A stretch of DNA of 17,953 nucleotides, taken from NCBI GenBank assembly GCA_043812755.1, contig JBDRLV010000063.1, positions 1 to 17,953 on the forward strand. Reading direction: 5' to 3'. A program made the translations under genes and the position numbers. This document shows positions 1-6,889 of the stretch, piece after piece; position 1 is the stretch's first letter, and every line of letters begins with the position of its first letter. This DNA is from JBDRLV01 sp043812755 (GTDB taxonomy: Bacteria; Patescibacteriota; Patescibacteriia; UBA9934; GWF2-40-263). Under the pieces are notes generated by a model. That model was given only the letters and a program-made list of their open reading frames with translations. It was not told the origin of the DNA and did not search any database.

Positions 1-779
1 CCGTCAGGTATCTCAATGTTGAGATCATCGAAAATAAGAGATGTGATAAAGCGTGACGCTGTTCCAAGGTCTGTATCTGTGTTGCCGTCAGAAACAATAA
101 GATGATATGACCCTGTATTTCCACCCTCCGCGTATTCAATAAAATTCAAGGTCTTAATTGAAACAGGGCCATTGTCTGCATCCACAACAAACTTGGCGAT
201 TGACATATCTTCTGCCGGATCCCTACTTCCAAAAGGACTGGTTAAACTTAAATTCACAACAGCTTCCCCTAGCTCTTCTGCAGAAACAGGCGCCTCTGGG
301 AATTGAAGTGTTGTTCCCTCAATTGTTCTGGCAGTCCATCTTCCTGCGGAAAGACTCATGTGTTTTATGTCTAAACGATACCAGTCGTTATTATTAGTGG
401 CGTCTCCTTTTACAACAAAAGTCTTTGTTTCTCCGTCAGCTACTTCGAATGATAAATCAGTAAACAAAAGATCGTTGGGAACATATTTTGTCCCTGAAAA
501 CAAAACAGTGGCGTCTTCATAATCAAAAAGCTGATAATTCTCAACAACCGAATCAATGTTTCCTTCTTCTAATGAAAGTGCTGAAATAGTCACATCACCT
601 CCCTCGGCAGAAACCGAAAAACGCAACAACTCTTGTTCTCCTTGAACTGTAAATCCCGAAGGAGAACGAGTGTCAATCGATATGGTTGCAGTCCCTTCTG
701 TATCAAAGGGATATGCCGATACGAATCCGTAAGGAAGGACTAGACAGAATAAAAGAAAAGCGAACAATAAATATTTCAT
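1..779 (-). CDS. Secreted surface protein, N-terminal part (runs off left edge)
   Basis: This is an open frame of 259 codons without a stop, starting at ATG 779 and continuing past the window edge. The first 22 or so residues (MKYLLFAFLLFCLVLPYGFVSA) have a short basic start, a hydrophobic core and an AXA-like end, so a Sec signal peptide is likely. The mature part is acidic, Thr/Ser/Val-rich and free of cysteine in the visible stretch, with beta-strand-like phrases such as VTISALSLEEG and TKTFVVKGD, as in extracellular beta-sandwich proteins. There is no catalytic motif and I do not recognise a family. No clear Shine-Dalgarno sequence precedes ATG 779. An in-frame TTG at 809 would add ten residues (MYLKNIFIRH) and follows an AGGA, so the start is not settled. 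A strong promoter lies at 922-950. The secretion call is fairly sure; the function is unknown. Confidence 0.75.
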   Translation of the reverse strand, partial: MKYLLFAFLLFCLVLPYGFVSAYPFDTEGTATISIDTRSPSGFTVQGEQELLRFSVSAEGGDVTISALSLEEGNIDSVVENYQLFDYEDATVLFSGTKYVPNDLLFTDLSFEVADGETKTFVVKGDATNNNDWYRLDIKHMSLSAGRWTARTIEGTTLQFPEAPVSAEELGEAVVNLSLTSPFGSRDPAEDMSIAKFVVDADNGPVSIKTLNFIEYAEGGNTGSYHLIVSDGNTDTDLGTASRFITSLIFDDLNIEIPD

Positions 780-921
780 ATGTCTAATAAAAATGTTTTT
801 TAAATACAATGATCCTGAAATCCTGTGCCAGCAGGCTTCTTCATGGTATCAATCTTGTGTTGCCATGAAAATGGGATCGCAATTGATGTTAATATAAGCA
901 AATTGATTATTATACCCTTAT

Positions 922-950
922 AGTATAACAAAAAAAACGAACCTTGTCAT
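922..950 (-). promoter_or_regulatory. Sigma-70-type promoter for the secreted protein gene
   Basis: On the minus strand, ATGACA (945-950, 5/6 match to the -35 consensus) is followed by exactly 17 nt and TATACT (922-927, 5/6 match to -10). A second TATAAT at 909-914 could act as an alternative -10. Transcription would start near 915, leaving a leader of about 135 nt before ATG 779. The spacer contains a run of eight T. Confidence 0.6.
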
Positions 951-993
951 AATAAATTGTGGCTTAACTTAAAAACAATCCGCACTGAACGCC

Positions 994-1057
994 CCACAAG
1001 AGTATGAAGTACAAGCTGTGCTTGACTTCATACTATAGATTGAGGCATTACTTGTGG
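994..1057. repeat. Nested inverted repeat (long hairpin) in intergenic DNA
   Basis: AGTATGAAGT (1001-1010) pairs perfectly with ACTTCATACT (1025-1034). Inside it CAAGC (1012-1016) pairs with GCTTG (1020-1024) around a TGT loop, with one bulged A at 1011. Outside it CCACAAG (994-1000) pairs with CTTGTGG (1051-1057). No T-run follows in either direction, so it is not a classic terminator. It lies in a gene-free stretch (780-1240) downstream of the tRNA-Ser(UGA) gene. Confidence 0.6.
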
Positions 1058-1060
1058 TAT

Positions 1061-1082
1061 ATAAAAAGCACTCGCATGAGTG
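1061..1082 (-). terminator. Intrinsic terminator downstream of the tRNA-Ser genes
   Basis: On the minus strand CACTC and GAGTG (1078-1082 and 1069-1073) enclose an ATGC loop and are followed by C and TTTTTAT (1067-1061). The stem is short, but the position is right to end transcripts coming from the tRNA-Ser genes at 1243-1510. Confidence 0.45.
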
Positions 1083-1137
1083 TCTTTGTTTTCCGCGACA
1101 AATTCTCATCTTTCAAGGAGATCCTTACGTCGGCCTT

Positions 1138-1218
1138 CTTACTTCGCCCTTCCTACTTAGCTCCTTTGGGGCTTCGAGGGACAAGCCTGCCTCCTCAGGA
1201 TGACGAAGTAAGGCAGGC
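1138..1218. repeat. Hairpin-forming intergenic repeat-like segment
   Basis: GCCTGCCT (1185-1192) is the reverse complement of AGGCAGGC (1211-1218). A second 9-bp pair, CTTACTTCG (1138-1146) and CGAAGTAAG (1204-1212), overlaps it, so two alternative stems are possible. On the minus strand the loop carries GTCATCC, which recurs in hairpins at 1807-1826 and 17169-17197. The segment is GC-richer than its surroundings. No coding signal is seen. Confidence 0.45.
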
Positions 1219-1242
1219 GAGTTGCACGATACGAAATTGTTG

Positions 1243-1330
1243 TGGCGGTGAGGGTGGGATTCGAACCCACGGTCCCGTGAAGGACTCCGGTTTTCAAGAC
1301 CGGTGCAATAGACCACTCTACCACCTCACC
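1243..1330 (-). tRNA. tRNA-Ser(UGA)
   Basis: Read on the minus strand, the acceptor GGTGAGG (1330-1324) pairs with CCTCACC (1253-1247), followed by discriminator G and an encoded CCA (1245-1243). The anticodon arm is CCGGT-CTTGAAA-ACCGG, giving anticodon TGA, which decodes serine UCN codons. A T arm with GTGGG-TTCGAAT-CCCAC and a long variable arm (class II) complete the molecule. It is 88 nt with CCA. It lies about 90 bp downstream of tRNA-Ser(GCU) in the same orientation. Confidence 0.96.
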
Positions 1331-1417
1331 ACAGGTGAAAAGCTTGTATTATTTTTCACATTCTGAATAATCCTGCAAATATCTGTATATATAAATCAAC
1401 ACTACGCCTTTTTCTAT

Positions 1418-1510
<93 letters not shown>

Positions 1511-1515
1511 ATTAT

Positions 1516-1767
1516 TTAATTGTCAATTATGTCTCTATACTGTTGATTTAACAGTCTTCTTCCTTCTGTTGTTTTAAGAAACTTTTCTCTTCTGCGAGCA
1601 TCTGATTCAAGTATATATGCTTCATATCCTATCAACTTAATTGGTCTCAAATGTTTTGTTGATTTTACTTTACCTGAATCATGCTCGCCAAACCTATTTT
1701 AAAGATCAGATGTAAAACCTTTATATATCTTTCCATCATTTAATTTAAGGAAATATACATACCACAT
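1516..1767 (-). pseudogene. GIY-YIG endonuclease domain protein, interrupted by one in-frame stop
   Basis: From ATG 1767 the frame reads MWYVYFLKLNDGKIYKGFTSDL, then TAA (1701-1699), then continues in the same frame with NRFGEHDSGKVKSTKHLRP, KLIGYEAYILESDARRREK and FLKTTEGRRLLN to a final TAA at 1516. The 84-codon length and content match a complete small GIY-YIG (UvrC/URI-type) single-domain protein: a YVYFLK...YKGF strand pair as the GIY-YIG core, then the conserved Arg (NRFGEH), the KSTKH segment and the Glu-containing helix (KLIGYEAY). In relatives the stop position is usually Lys or Arg, so one AAA-to-TAA change explains it. Such proteins are nucleases, often mobile or repair-linked. It ends 5 bp from the tRNA-Ser(GCU) gene. 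The family call is firm; activity is doubtful because of the stop. Confidence 0.8.
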
Positions 1768-1782
1768 ATATCTTACTTGGAA

Positions 1783-1826
1783 TTCGGCAGGGGATAAACC
1801 CCTGCCGTGGGGACGGATGACCCCAC
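1783..1826. repeat. Two adjacent short hairpins abutting the broken tRNA copy
   Basis: GGCAGGGG-ATAAA-CCCCTGCC (about 1785-1805) is a perfect 8-bp stem. It is followed directly by GTGGGG-ACGGATGA-CCCCAC (about 1807-1826), a perfect 6-bp stem whose loop on the minus strand is TCATCCGT. The second hairpin replaces the 3' half of the T arm and the acceptor of the tRNA-Ser(GCU) copy. There is no coding signal. Confidence 0.55.
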
Positions 1827-1922
1827 GAACCCTCGCGCCGGTTTCCCGACCTAACGATTTAGCAAACCGTCCTCCGGTCATTCGACCGGGCTACGCCTTC
1901 AGCCTCTTGGGTACCTCTCCAT
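1826..1922 (-). pseudogene. Disrupted second copy of tRNA-Ser(GCU)
   Basis: Positions 1826-1872 and 1896-1922 are essentially identical to tRNA-Ser(GCU) at 1420-1512: same acceptor 5' strand, D arm, anticodon arm with GCT, variable arm and the first part of the T arm. Two changes break it. A 23-nt insertion (1873-1895) sits between the D arm and the anticodon stem and carries a perfect hairpin CCGGTC-ATTC-GACCGG. The 3' part of the T arm, the acceptor 3' strand and CCA are absent, replaced by hairpin DNA from 1825 leftward. The near-perfect identity of the retained parts implies a recent duplication. It begins 8 bp after the hydrolase stop codon. Confidence 0.8.
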
Positions 1923-1928
1923 TTATTC

Positions 1929-2441
1929 TTACTTAATGAACTCTTCTAAATTCACAAACTGTATTTCTGGCCTTGTCTCTTTAAGATCCTCAAAAGTGAA
2001 TATATTGGTTTTTTCACTATATGTTCTACAACAATCTTTTATCACAACAATTTCAAATCCTCTGTCATATGCATCTTGAACAAGACTCCTGACACACATG
2101 TTTGTTAATATGCCACACACAATAATTTTATCAACCCCTTCAAGAACCTCGTCAAGCGCTGTTTGATAAAACGGACTTATTTTATGTTTAACAACAACAG
2201 CATCGCTGTCTTGTCTGTGTAAGGTTGATATCAATTCAGTACCTTCTGCGCCTTGAACAAACCCGTTTCCTTCTTCTTTTTCAATATGTTGCGTAAAAAC
2301 AATTTTTGTATTGTCTTGCCGACAAAAATCGATCACCTTATTTGTTTTATCAATTATACCAGAAAGATCTCCTAAATAGTTCTCTGATGAACCATCCTGC
2401 CATTCATTTTGATAATCAACTAATATAAGTGCTTGTTTCAT
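1929..2441 (-). CDS. Isochorismatase-like cysteine hydrolase
   Basis: A 170-aa cytosolic protein of the isochorismatase-like (cysteine hydrolase) superfamily, of normal size for a single-domain member. The expected Asp-Lys-Cys triad is visible: D9 in ALILVDYQNEW, K85 in VVVKHKISPF and C116 in GILTNMCVRS, with the family's characteristic cis-peptide segment CGILTN before the cysteine. Members hydrolyse amide or ester bonds, for example nicotinamide, N-carbamoyl compounds or isochorismate. Nicotinamidases carry a metal-binding DxHxxxH that is not evident here, so the substrate is undetermined. The start at ATG 2441 is the only sensible one. It follows comF by 50 bp and may have its own promoter (2461-2489). 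Confidence 0.88.
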   Translation of the reverse strand: MKQALILVDYQNEWQDGSSENYLGDLSGIIDKTNKVIDFCRQDNTKIVFTQHIEKEEGNGFVQGAEGTELISTLHRQDSDAVVVKHKISPFYQTALDEVLEGVDKIIVCGILTNMCVRSLVQDAYDRGFEIVVIKDCCRTYSEKTNIFTFEDLKETRPEIQFVNLEEFIK

Positions 2442-2460
2442 AAATCACTTTTGCTGTACT

Positions 2461-2489
2461 AAATTACACAAATTCTAAAAAAAAATCAA
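2461..2489 (-). promoter_or_regulatory. Possible promoter for the isochorismatase-like gene
   Basis: On the minus strand TTGATT (2484-2489) is separated by exactly 17 nt, mostly T-rich, from TAATTT (2461-2466). Both boxes are imperfect (4-5 of 6). The 50-bp gap between comF and the hydrolase gene is otherwise unexplained, since genes upstream in the operon are packed much tighter. Confidence 0.35.
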
Positions 2490-2491
2490 GC

Positions 2492-3187
2492 CTACCCTGT
2501 TGCCAATACAAAACCCCATACTTTCCGCGCCCCAGCCTCCTTTAAAACCTTAGCTGCAGCATCAAGCGTTGCTCCACTTGTAAACACATCATCACACAAC
2601 ACGACCTGGTCTGGCACTACTGATTTGACCTTAAAAACTCCATCTAAGTCCCCTACTCTGCGCTGTGAGGACTCAATTTTTGCCCTTGGTCCAGTCTTTT
2701 TTATGCGTTCTAATAAATCAATTGGTTGCTTGCAAAATGACCCAGCAACTGCCTTTGCAATATGTTCAGCCTGATTAAAACCACGCGCCCGAAATCTACT
2801 TGTGTGCAGACTAATACTTGTTATCTCATAATCCCCCTCAAGCATCTCTACATGATTGCAAGCTTTACGAATCCATCTTGTTATTGTCTGCCCCAACACC
2901 TGATCGCCATGATATTTCCATGTTGTTATTGCTTCACGCACAATTGGATTTGAATATGAAGCAATTGAAAACACTCCATCAAGATAAACAAATGCAGAGC
3001 AATCATCGCAAACAGAACTCATGTGCGGTTTTTTGCAAAAAGGACATTTTGTCTTTGTGTTAAAAACTACATAATTTTCATCACAATTCACACACCAAAA
3101 ACTACCCTCTTTTTTACATCGTAAACAAAATCTTGGAAATAATGTATCAAGCGCTATTCTTCCCAAATCGCAGAGGCTACCTTCCAT
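2492..3187 (-). CDS. comF: ComF family protein (phosphoribosyltransferase fold)
   Basis: A 231-aa ComF-type protein of normal length. Two zinc-knuckle-like pairs lie at the N-terminus: C21-C24 with C32-C35 (CLRC, CVNC), and C48-C51 with C60-C63 (CPFC, CDDC). The phosphoribosyltransferase-like core follows, with the family signature RFRARGFNQAEHIAK (131-145), QRR (175-177) and the PRPP loop VVLCDDVFTSGATLD (195-209). ComF proteins are needed for natural transformation in several bacteria and act in the cytoplasm on incoming single-stranded DNA; the enzymatic reaction is not settled. The start ATG 3187 overlaps the 3' end of the preceding membrane-protein gene by 34 bp, so it is translationally coupled to the secretion operon. 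Confidence 0.9.
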   Translation of the reverse strand: MEGSLCDLGRIALDTLFPRFCLRCKKEGSFWCVNCDENYVVFNTKTKCPFCKKPHMSSVCDDCSAFVYLDGVFSIASYSNPIVREAITTWKYHGDQVLGQTITRWIRKACNHVEMLEGDYEITSISLHTSRFRARGFNQAEHIAKAVAGSFCKQPIDLLERIKKTGPRAKIESSQRRVGDLDGVFKVKSVVPDQVVLCDDVFTSGATLDAAAKVLKEAGARKVWGFVLATG

Positions 3188-3741
3188 ATTCCGCTGATCT
3201 TTTTAAAAGTCAAAACAATCGGCTGATATCTTACTTTTCTGTCTTGCGGAGATCCTGCTGCTTCCTCGCGTTGCGTTGTAACAATTACCTTTGCAACCCC
3301 TTCTTGTTCATCAAGTTCTTCCACATCAGTAGTAATAACTCTTGTTGATATACTATAAAATACTTCTGATGCAGTCATGCTTTTAATCTTGTTTGCCATA
3401 TCTGCTGCATATGAATCTGTCATCAAAGGCATGACATCACGTAAATTTTCAAACTCTGATTCAAAAGAGAAACTTCCATATCTTTCAACAAAAGTTTTGG
3501 CTAGTGCTTGGATACCAAGCTCATTGCTTTTATTTTGCTGATCAACCTCTGCCCCTGTTATGTTTGCATCAAACAAAATATTTTCAAAGGGCGCTTGATT
3601 CTCAACTTGATCTTGAAGCACGTCTGTTCCTCCAACTTTCTCACTTTTTGAAAGAAACTTAAAAAGAATCGCTATTGTCAAAATAATAATAGCTGCCAGT
3701 AATATTAAAATTAAAATTGTTTTTGATTTTCTTGTCATCAT
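3154..3741 (-). CDS. Single-span membrane protein, VirB8-like candidate
   Basis: A 195-aa protein with a basic N-terminus (MMTRKSK), one strong membrane segment (about residues 8-28) and an extracytoplasmic remainder. After an acidic linker, residues 75-195 alternate helices and strands (LAKTFVERYGSFS, FYSISTRVITTDV, AKVIVTTQREEA, QPIVLTFKKISGIWKVASAIW), a layout compatible with the NTF2-like fold of VirB8/TcpC. That fold is inferred from topology, size and neighbourhood, not from a detectable motif. The gene starts 4 bp after the VirB4 stop codon and ends inside comF. Two ATG codons in tandem (3741 and 3738) are possible starts. It is probably an assembly component of the secretion complex. 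Confidence 0.7.
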   Translation of the reverse strand: MMTRKSKTILILILLAAIIILTIAILFKFLSKSEKVGGTDVLQDQVENQAPFENILFDANITGAEVDQQNKSNELGIQALAKTFVERYGSFSFESEFENLRDVMPLMTDSYAADMANKIKSMTASEVFYSISTRVITTDVEELDEQEGVAKVIVTTQREEAAGSPQDRKVRYQPIVLTFKKISGIWKVASAIWEE

Positions 3742-3745
3742 ATAT

Positions 3746-5755
3746 CTAACTACTTAATGATTCTTTAATTTTTTTTGCTTCCTCCTGTCCAAGCTTCTGT
3801 AAATCTTCTTGCTGTTCTGTTGGGGTTTGCTCTACTTTTTCAGCTACCTGTTCCTTCTCTGCGCCTGCTTGCTCTTCAAATTTCTTTTTCTCTTCCTCTA
3901 TTTCAAGCAATTGCTGTGGATTTGTAGTCACAAGCTGGTCTTCAGTATAAGAAGCAATCGTCTTGATTGCAATGTGTTTCCTACCTGCAAAAAATATTCC
4001 TTCTCCAACACCTGATTCAAGCAACAAATATTTTTCACCATCAGTCAAATGAAAAGTTTTTTGTACCAAATCCATTGAAGCTGGTGATTGCTTTAACAAT
4101 AATTGCAATGCAGAGTTTGTAACTATGGCCTGGCCATATGCTGAGCCCAAAAAGTCATTAACATCTTGAGAAATAGTGGTAACACCAAGATAGTATTTAC
4201 GTGCACGTTTAACAAGCGCAAAAATAAACTTTGCTGAATCCTCGTGTTGCATTAACCACCATGCCTCATCTATTGTAAGAATTCTCTTTTTTCGTTCAGA
4301 TCTTACAACATTCCAAATGTAATTAATAATTGAATACACACCGATCGGCCGTAATTCATCCTCAAGATCTCTAACTGAAAAAACAACAAATTGATTTTTC
4401 ATCTCTACAGTTGTAGGAGAATTAAGCAAACCTGAAAATGTTCCTTCTGTAAATTTCTTCAATCGCTCTACAATATCCTCTGCCCCTTCCATGCCTTCAA
4501 GCACATCTTGAAGATCCTGAAGTGTTGGTGGCTCAAGATCAACAAGCTCTCGCAAATCCACTGTAATATCTTTTTTTGCATATGTTTCAATTAGAGCTCG
4601 ATCAAGAATTGAATCCTCCTCAGGTGTAAACCCTGTTGTCTGCCCAATCGGTGTTCCTATCATAATGCGCAACAAACCTTTTATTGTAATAACAGCACTG
4701 CGAATAATATCCTCAACCTTTGTGCCCTCTCCTACTGCTCGCGGTAAATCAAACGGATTTACCTTTGCGTCTGAAGCAAGAGAAACATTAATATAAGTTC
4801 CACCAACAGCATCTGAAAGATGTTTATATTCCATTTCAGGATCAATAACAATAACATCAACGCCCATCATTAACGAACGCAAAATTTCAAGTTTAATAGC
4901 ATAGCTTTTTCCAGCTCCAGAAGTTGCAAAAATAACAAAGTTCGCATTCTGTAAACTAAATCTATCAAACAACACGAGTGAATTATTATGCCTGTTTATT
5001 CCATACAAAATTCCATCGTCTGAAGACAGATCAGAACTAATAAAAGGAAAAGATGCGGCAATTGGCGAAGTATTCATGTTGTATGCAATCATTAGCTCAT
5101 CGTCTCCAACTGGCAGTGTTGAATTGAAACCCTGCTCTGCTTGATAGTAACCAGACTTTGAAGTAATAAGCTTGCTTCCAAACATAGACTCTACTTCCTC
5201 TGTAAACTTTTTAAGTTCCTCTTCTGTTGAAGCATAAATTGAAATATAAAAAGAAAACTGAAAGAAATGTTCAATCCCTTGAGTAAGTGCATCTCGAAGT
5301 GACTCAATGTCACGAAGTGCAGTCTCACGCATCGGGTCTCGAGGAGCCCCCTTCTCAGCATCAGCCATAATTCCAGCCTCAAGAACACCAACTTTTTTCT
5401 GCAACTGCCTCAAAATTATCTTTGCTTCAATTGGATAAAAAAACATTGAAATGTCAAAGGTCTTATTCATGTTTATAATCGGAGAACTCCAACCAAGACT
5501 AATATGCCTTGGGTAAGTAATAACAAACATGGTCCGCACATAAACTCCTGACAACACCAAATGTGAAGGCTTAACCTCAAAGGAAGCAGGAGAAATCAAA
5601 TCCTTGACTGTTACAACACCTTTCCTATAAATCCTTTCTTCTTCAAGAAGAGTAACTTCTTTTTCAACCATTGCTTGCGCACTCTTAATTGGTTTCTTTT
5701 TTTCTCCCTTTACAGAAGGTTGTTTTGAACTTAATTGTGATGCATCAATTGGCAT
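3746..5755 (-). CDS. VirB4-family secretion ATPase
   Basis: A 669-aa cytoplasmic ATPase that energises type IV secretion. Residues 55-240 form the VirB4/TraC middle region (VRTMFVITYPRHISLGW, FDISMFFYPIEAKIILRQL). The RecA-like motor has Walker A ATSGAGKS at 277-284, a following acidic segment IVIDPEMEY (302-310), Walker B RILTIDEAWW with D496-E497, and the TTISQDV sensor with Q530. The C-terminus (615-669) is a highly charged, probably coiled-coil tail (EIEEEKKKFEEQ). The extreme N-terminal domain is missing from this protein and is supplied by the separate gene 12 bp upstream (5768-6451). Spacing on both sides is 4-12 bp, so it is clearly within one operon. Confidence 0.92.
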   Translation of the reverse strand: MPIDASQLSSKQPSVKGEKKKPIKSAQAMVEKEVTLLEEERIYRKGVVTVKDLISPASFEVKPSHLVLSGVYVRTMFVITYPRHISLGWSSPIINMNKTFDISMFFYPIEAKIILRQLQKKVGVLEAGIMADAEKGAPRDPMRETALRDIESLRDALTQGIEHFFQFSFYISIYASTEEELKKFTEEVESMFGSKLITSKSGYYQAEQGFNSTLPVGDDELMIAYNMNTSPIAASFPFISSDLSSDDGILYGINRHNNSLVLFDRFSLQNANFVIFATSGAGKSYAIKLEILRSLMMGVDVIVIDPEMEYKHLSDAVGGTYINVSLASDAKVNPFDLPRAVGEGTKVEDIIRSAVITIKGLLRIMIGTPIGQTTGFTPEEDSILDRALIETYAKKDITVDLRELVDLEPPTLQDLQDVLEGMEGAEDIVERLKKFTEGTFSGLLNSPTTVEMKNQFVVFSVRDLEDELRPIGVYSIINYIWNVVRSERKKRILTIDEAWWLMQHEDSAKFIFALVKRARKYYLGVTTISQDVNDFLGSAYGQAIVTNSALQLLLKQSPASMDLVQKTFHLTDGEKYLLLESGVGEGIFFAGRKHIAIKTIASYTEDQLVTTNPQQLLEIEEEKKKFEEQAGAEKEQVAEKVEQTPTEQQEDLQKLGQEEAKKIKESLSS

Positions 5756-5767
5756 ACCCTTTATAAT

Positions 5768-6451
5768 TTATTGATCCTCTAATCTAATTTTTGAAACGTC
5801 TTGAAGCTTTTCTGTGTCAAATAAATCTGGATTATACGTATTATAATAAAGTTCAATCAAGCTCTGTGTATCAAGCCTTGCTGACTCAAGCCCCATACTT
5901 GCAAGCATGCTCATTACAATATCTGATCTTCTGCCTATTTGATCAACAAGATCGCTAAATTGTTTTTTACCTACTTTTGATGTTTTAAAAGGAGACAACA
6001 CCTCTGTCACTCTATTTATAAAAGATTTCTTTTTGTTTGAAAGAGGATCATATGGAACAACCACATAAAATCTTTTTTGCATTATTTCACCCAACTCAAG
6101 TAAATCAACAATGAAACTCTTATAATCTGCAATTTGGGCACGCAACAAATCATTTTCTGTTTTTCTCTCTTGTGTATCTAATGATTGCAAATATGGATCA
6201 ATATTCATTTTTCTAGATTGAACACAAATCTGTAATGGATAATCAAGGCTGTTTAAAAATGTTATATATGCCTGAACAACTGCCTCTTGTTCTTCAGAGG
6301 ATTTAAGCGCAAAATTAATACTTGAAACCAATAAAACCGCGCGCGCTGTGCCATCTTTCATTATAACAACATCGTCCCTAATTTCAGAAATATTTAAATG
6401 ATTCTGAGTTGGAACTCCTGGTTTTGGTTTTGCCATTTTCTTGCTTTGCAT
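5768..6451 (-). CDS. TraC-like protein, separate N-terminal domain of VirB4
   Basis: A 227-aa protein resembling the N-terminal domain of VirB4/TraC ATPases: a beta-rich opening NISEIRDDVVIMKDGTARAVLLVSSINFAL (about 20-49), then SSEEQEAVVQAYITFLNSLDYPLQICVQSRKM (52-83), a phrase typical of these domains. A helical middle part and a short FYVVVPYDPL strand (about 128-137) follow. There is no Walker motif, so it has no ATPase activity of its own. It probably binds the membrane component (PrgI/VirB3-like) and the downstream VirB4 motor. It lies 3 bp after prgI and 12 bp before virB4. The start could be M1 or M6 (MAKPKPG); neither has a clear Shine-Dalgarno sequence. Confidence 0.82.
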   Translation of the reverse strand: MQSKKMAKPKPGVPTQNHLNISEIRDDVVIMKDGTARAVLLVSSINFALKSSEEQEAVVQAYITFLNSLDYPLQICVQSRKMNIDPYLQSLDTQERKTENDLLRAQIADYKSFIVDLLELGEIMQKRFYVVVPYDPLSNKKKSFINRVTEVLSPFKTSKVGKKQFSDLVDQIGRRSDIVMSMLASMGLESARLDTQSLIELYYNTYNPDLFDTEKLQDVSKIRLEDQ

Positions 6452-6454
6452 ATT

Positions 6455-6886
6455 TTATTCATCAGGTTGATAAACACCGCCTGTATCAACTACTAATGTT
6501 AATTCCTGCAATCTTGATGCGGACATTGCTTGTTTATGAGGTGCATGTTGTGGAATTTCTGGTGCTTCTTCATTCATAAAGGCTTGAAGCTCTTTTTCTG
6601 TGTATCTTTTGTCCCAAACTCGTAAGCCTGGTCTACGAAGTGTTTGTATTAAGTTTAAGATAAAAAAATGAAATGGCATTCCGTTTATTCTCACAAACGC
6701 AAGAATCCCTGCAAAAACTACTATAATAACTGCGAGAATAAAAAATTTGGTAAATGACAACAATTTATACAAAGCTCCATCAATTAGAGCTGCAGTCATT
6801 AAAATCACAAACTGCCTAACTGTTATAGGTCCAAAAATCTTATCTTCTGCGTCAATAAATTGTGGCACGACAAATTGATCTGGCAT
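6455..6886 (-). CDS. PrgI family membrane protein (VirB3/TcpE-like)
   Basis: A 143-aa small membrane protein. It opens with MPDQFVVPQFIDAEDKIFGPITVRQF, the standard PrgI-family start. Two closely spaced membrane segments (about 24-44 and 47-66) follow, then GMPFHFFILNLIQTLRRPGLRVW, also typical, and a polar C-terminal tail. PrgI proteins correspond to VirB3 in minimal type IV systems and anchor the VirB4 ATPase to the membrane. The gene starts 3 bp after the 598-aa protein gene and ends 3 bp before the TraC-like gene. Confidence 0.88.
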   Translation of the reverse strand: MPDQFVVPQFIDAEDKIFGPITVRQFVILMTAALIDGALYKLLSFTKFFILAVIIVVFAGILAFVRINGMPFHFFILNLIQTLRRPGLRVWDKRYTEKELQAFMNEEAPEIPQHAPHKQAMSASRLQELTLVVDTGGVYQPDE

Positions 6887-6889
6887 ATT

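Noticed and set aside
1004..1366. 120-aa plus-strand frame and a 63-aa minus-strand frame over the tRNA-Ser(UGA) region
   Set aside because: They run through a clear tRNA gene and hairpin DNA and have no protein-like character.
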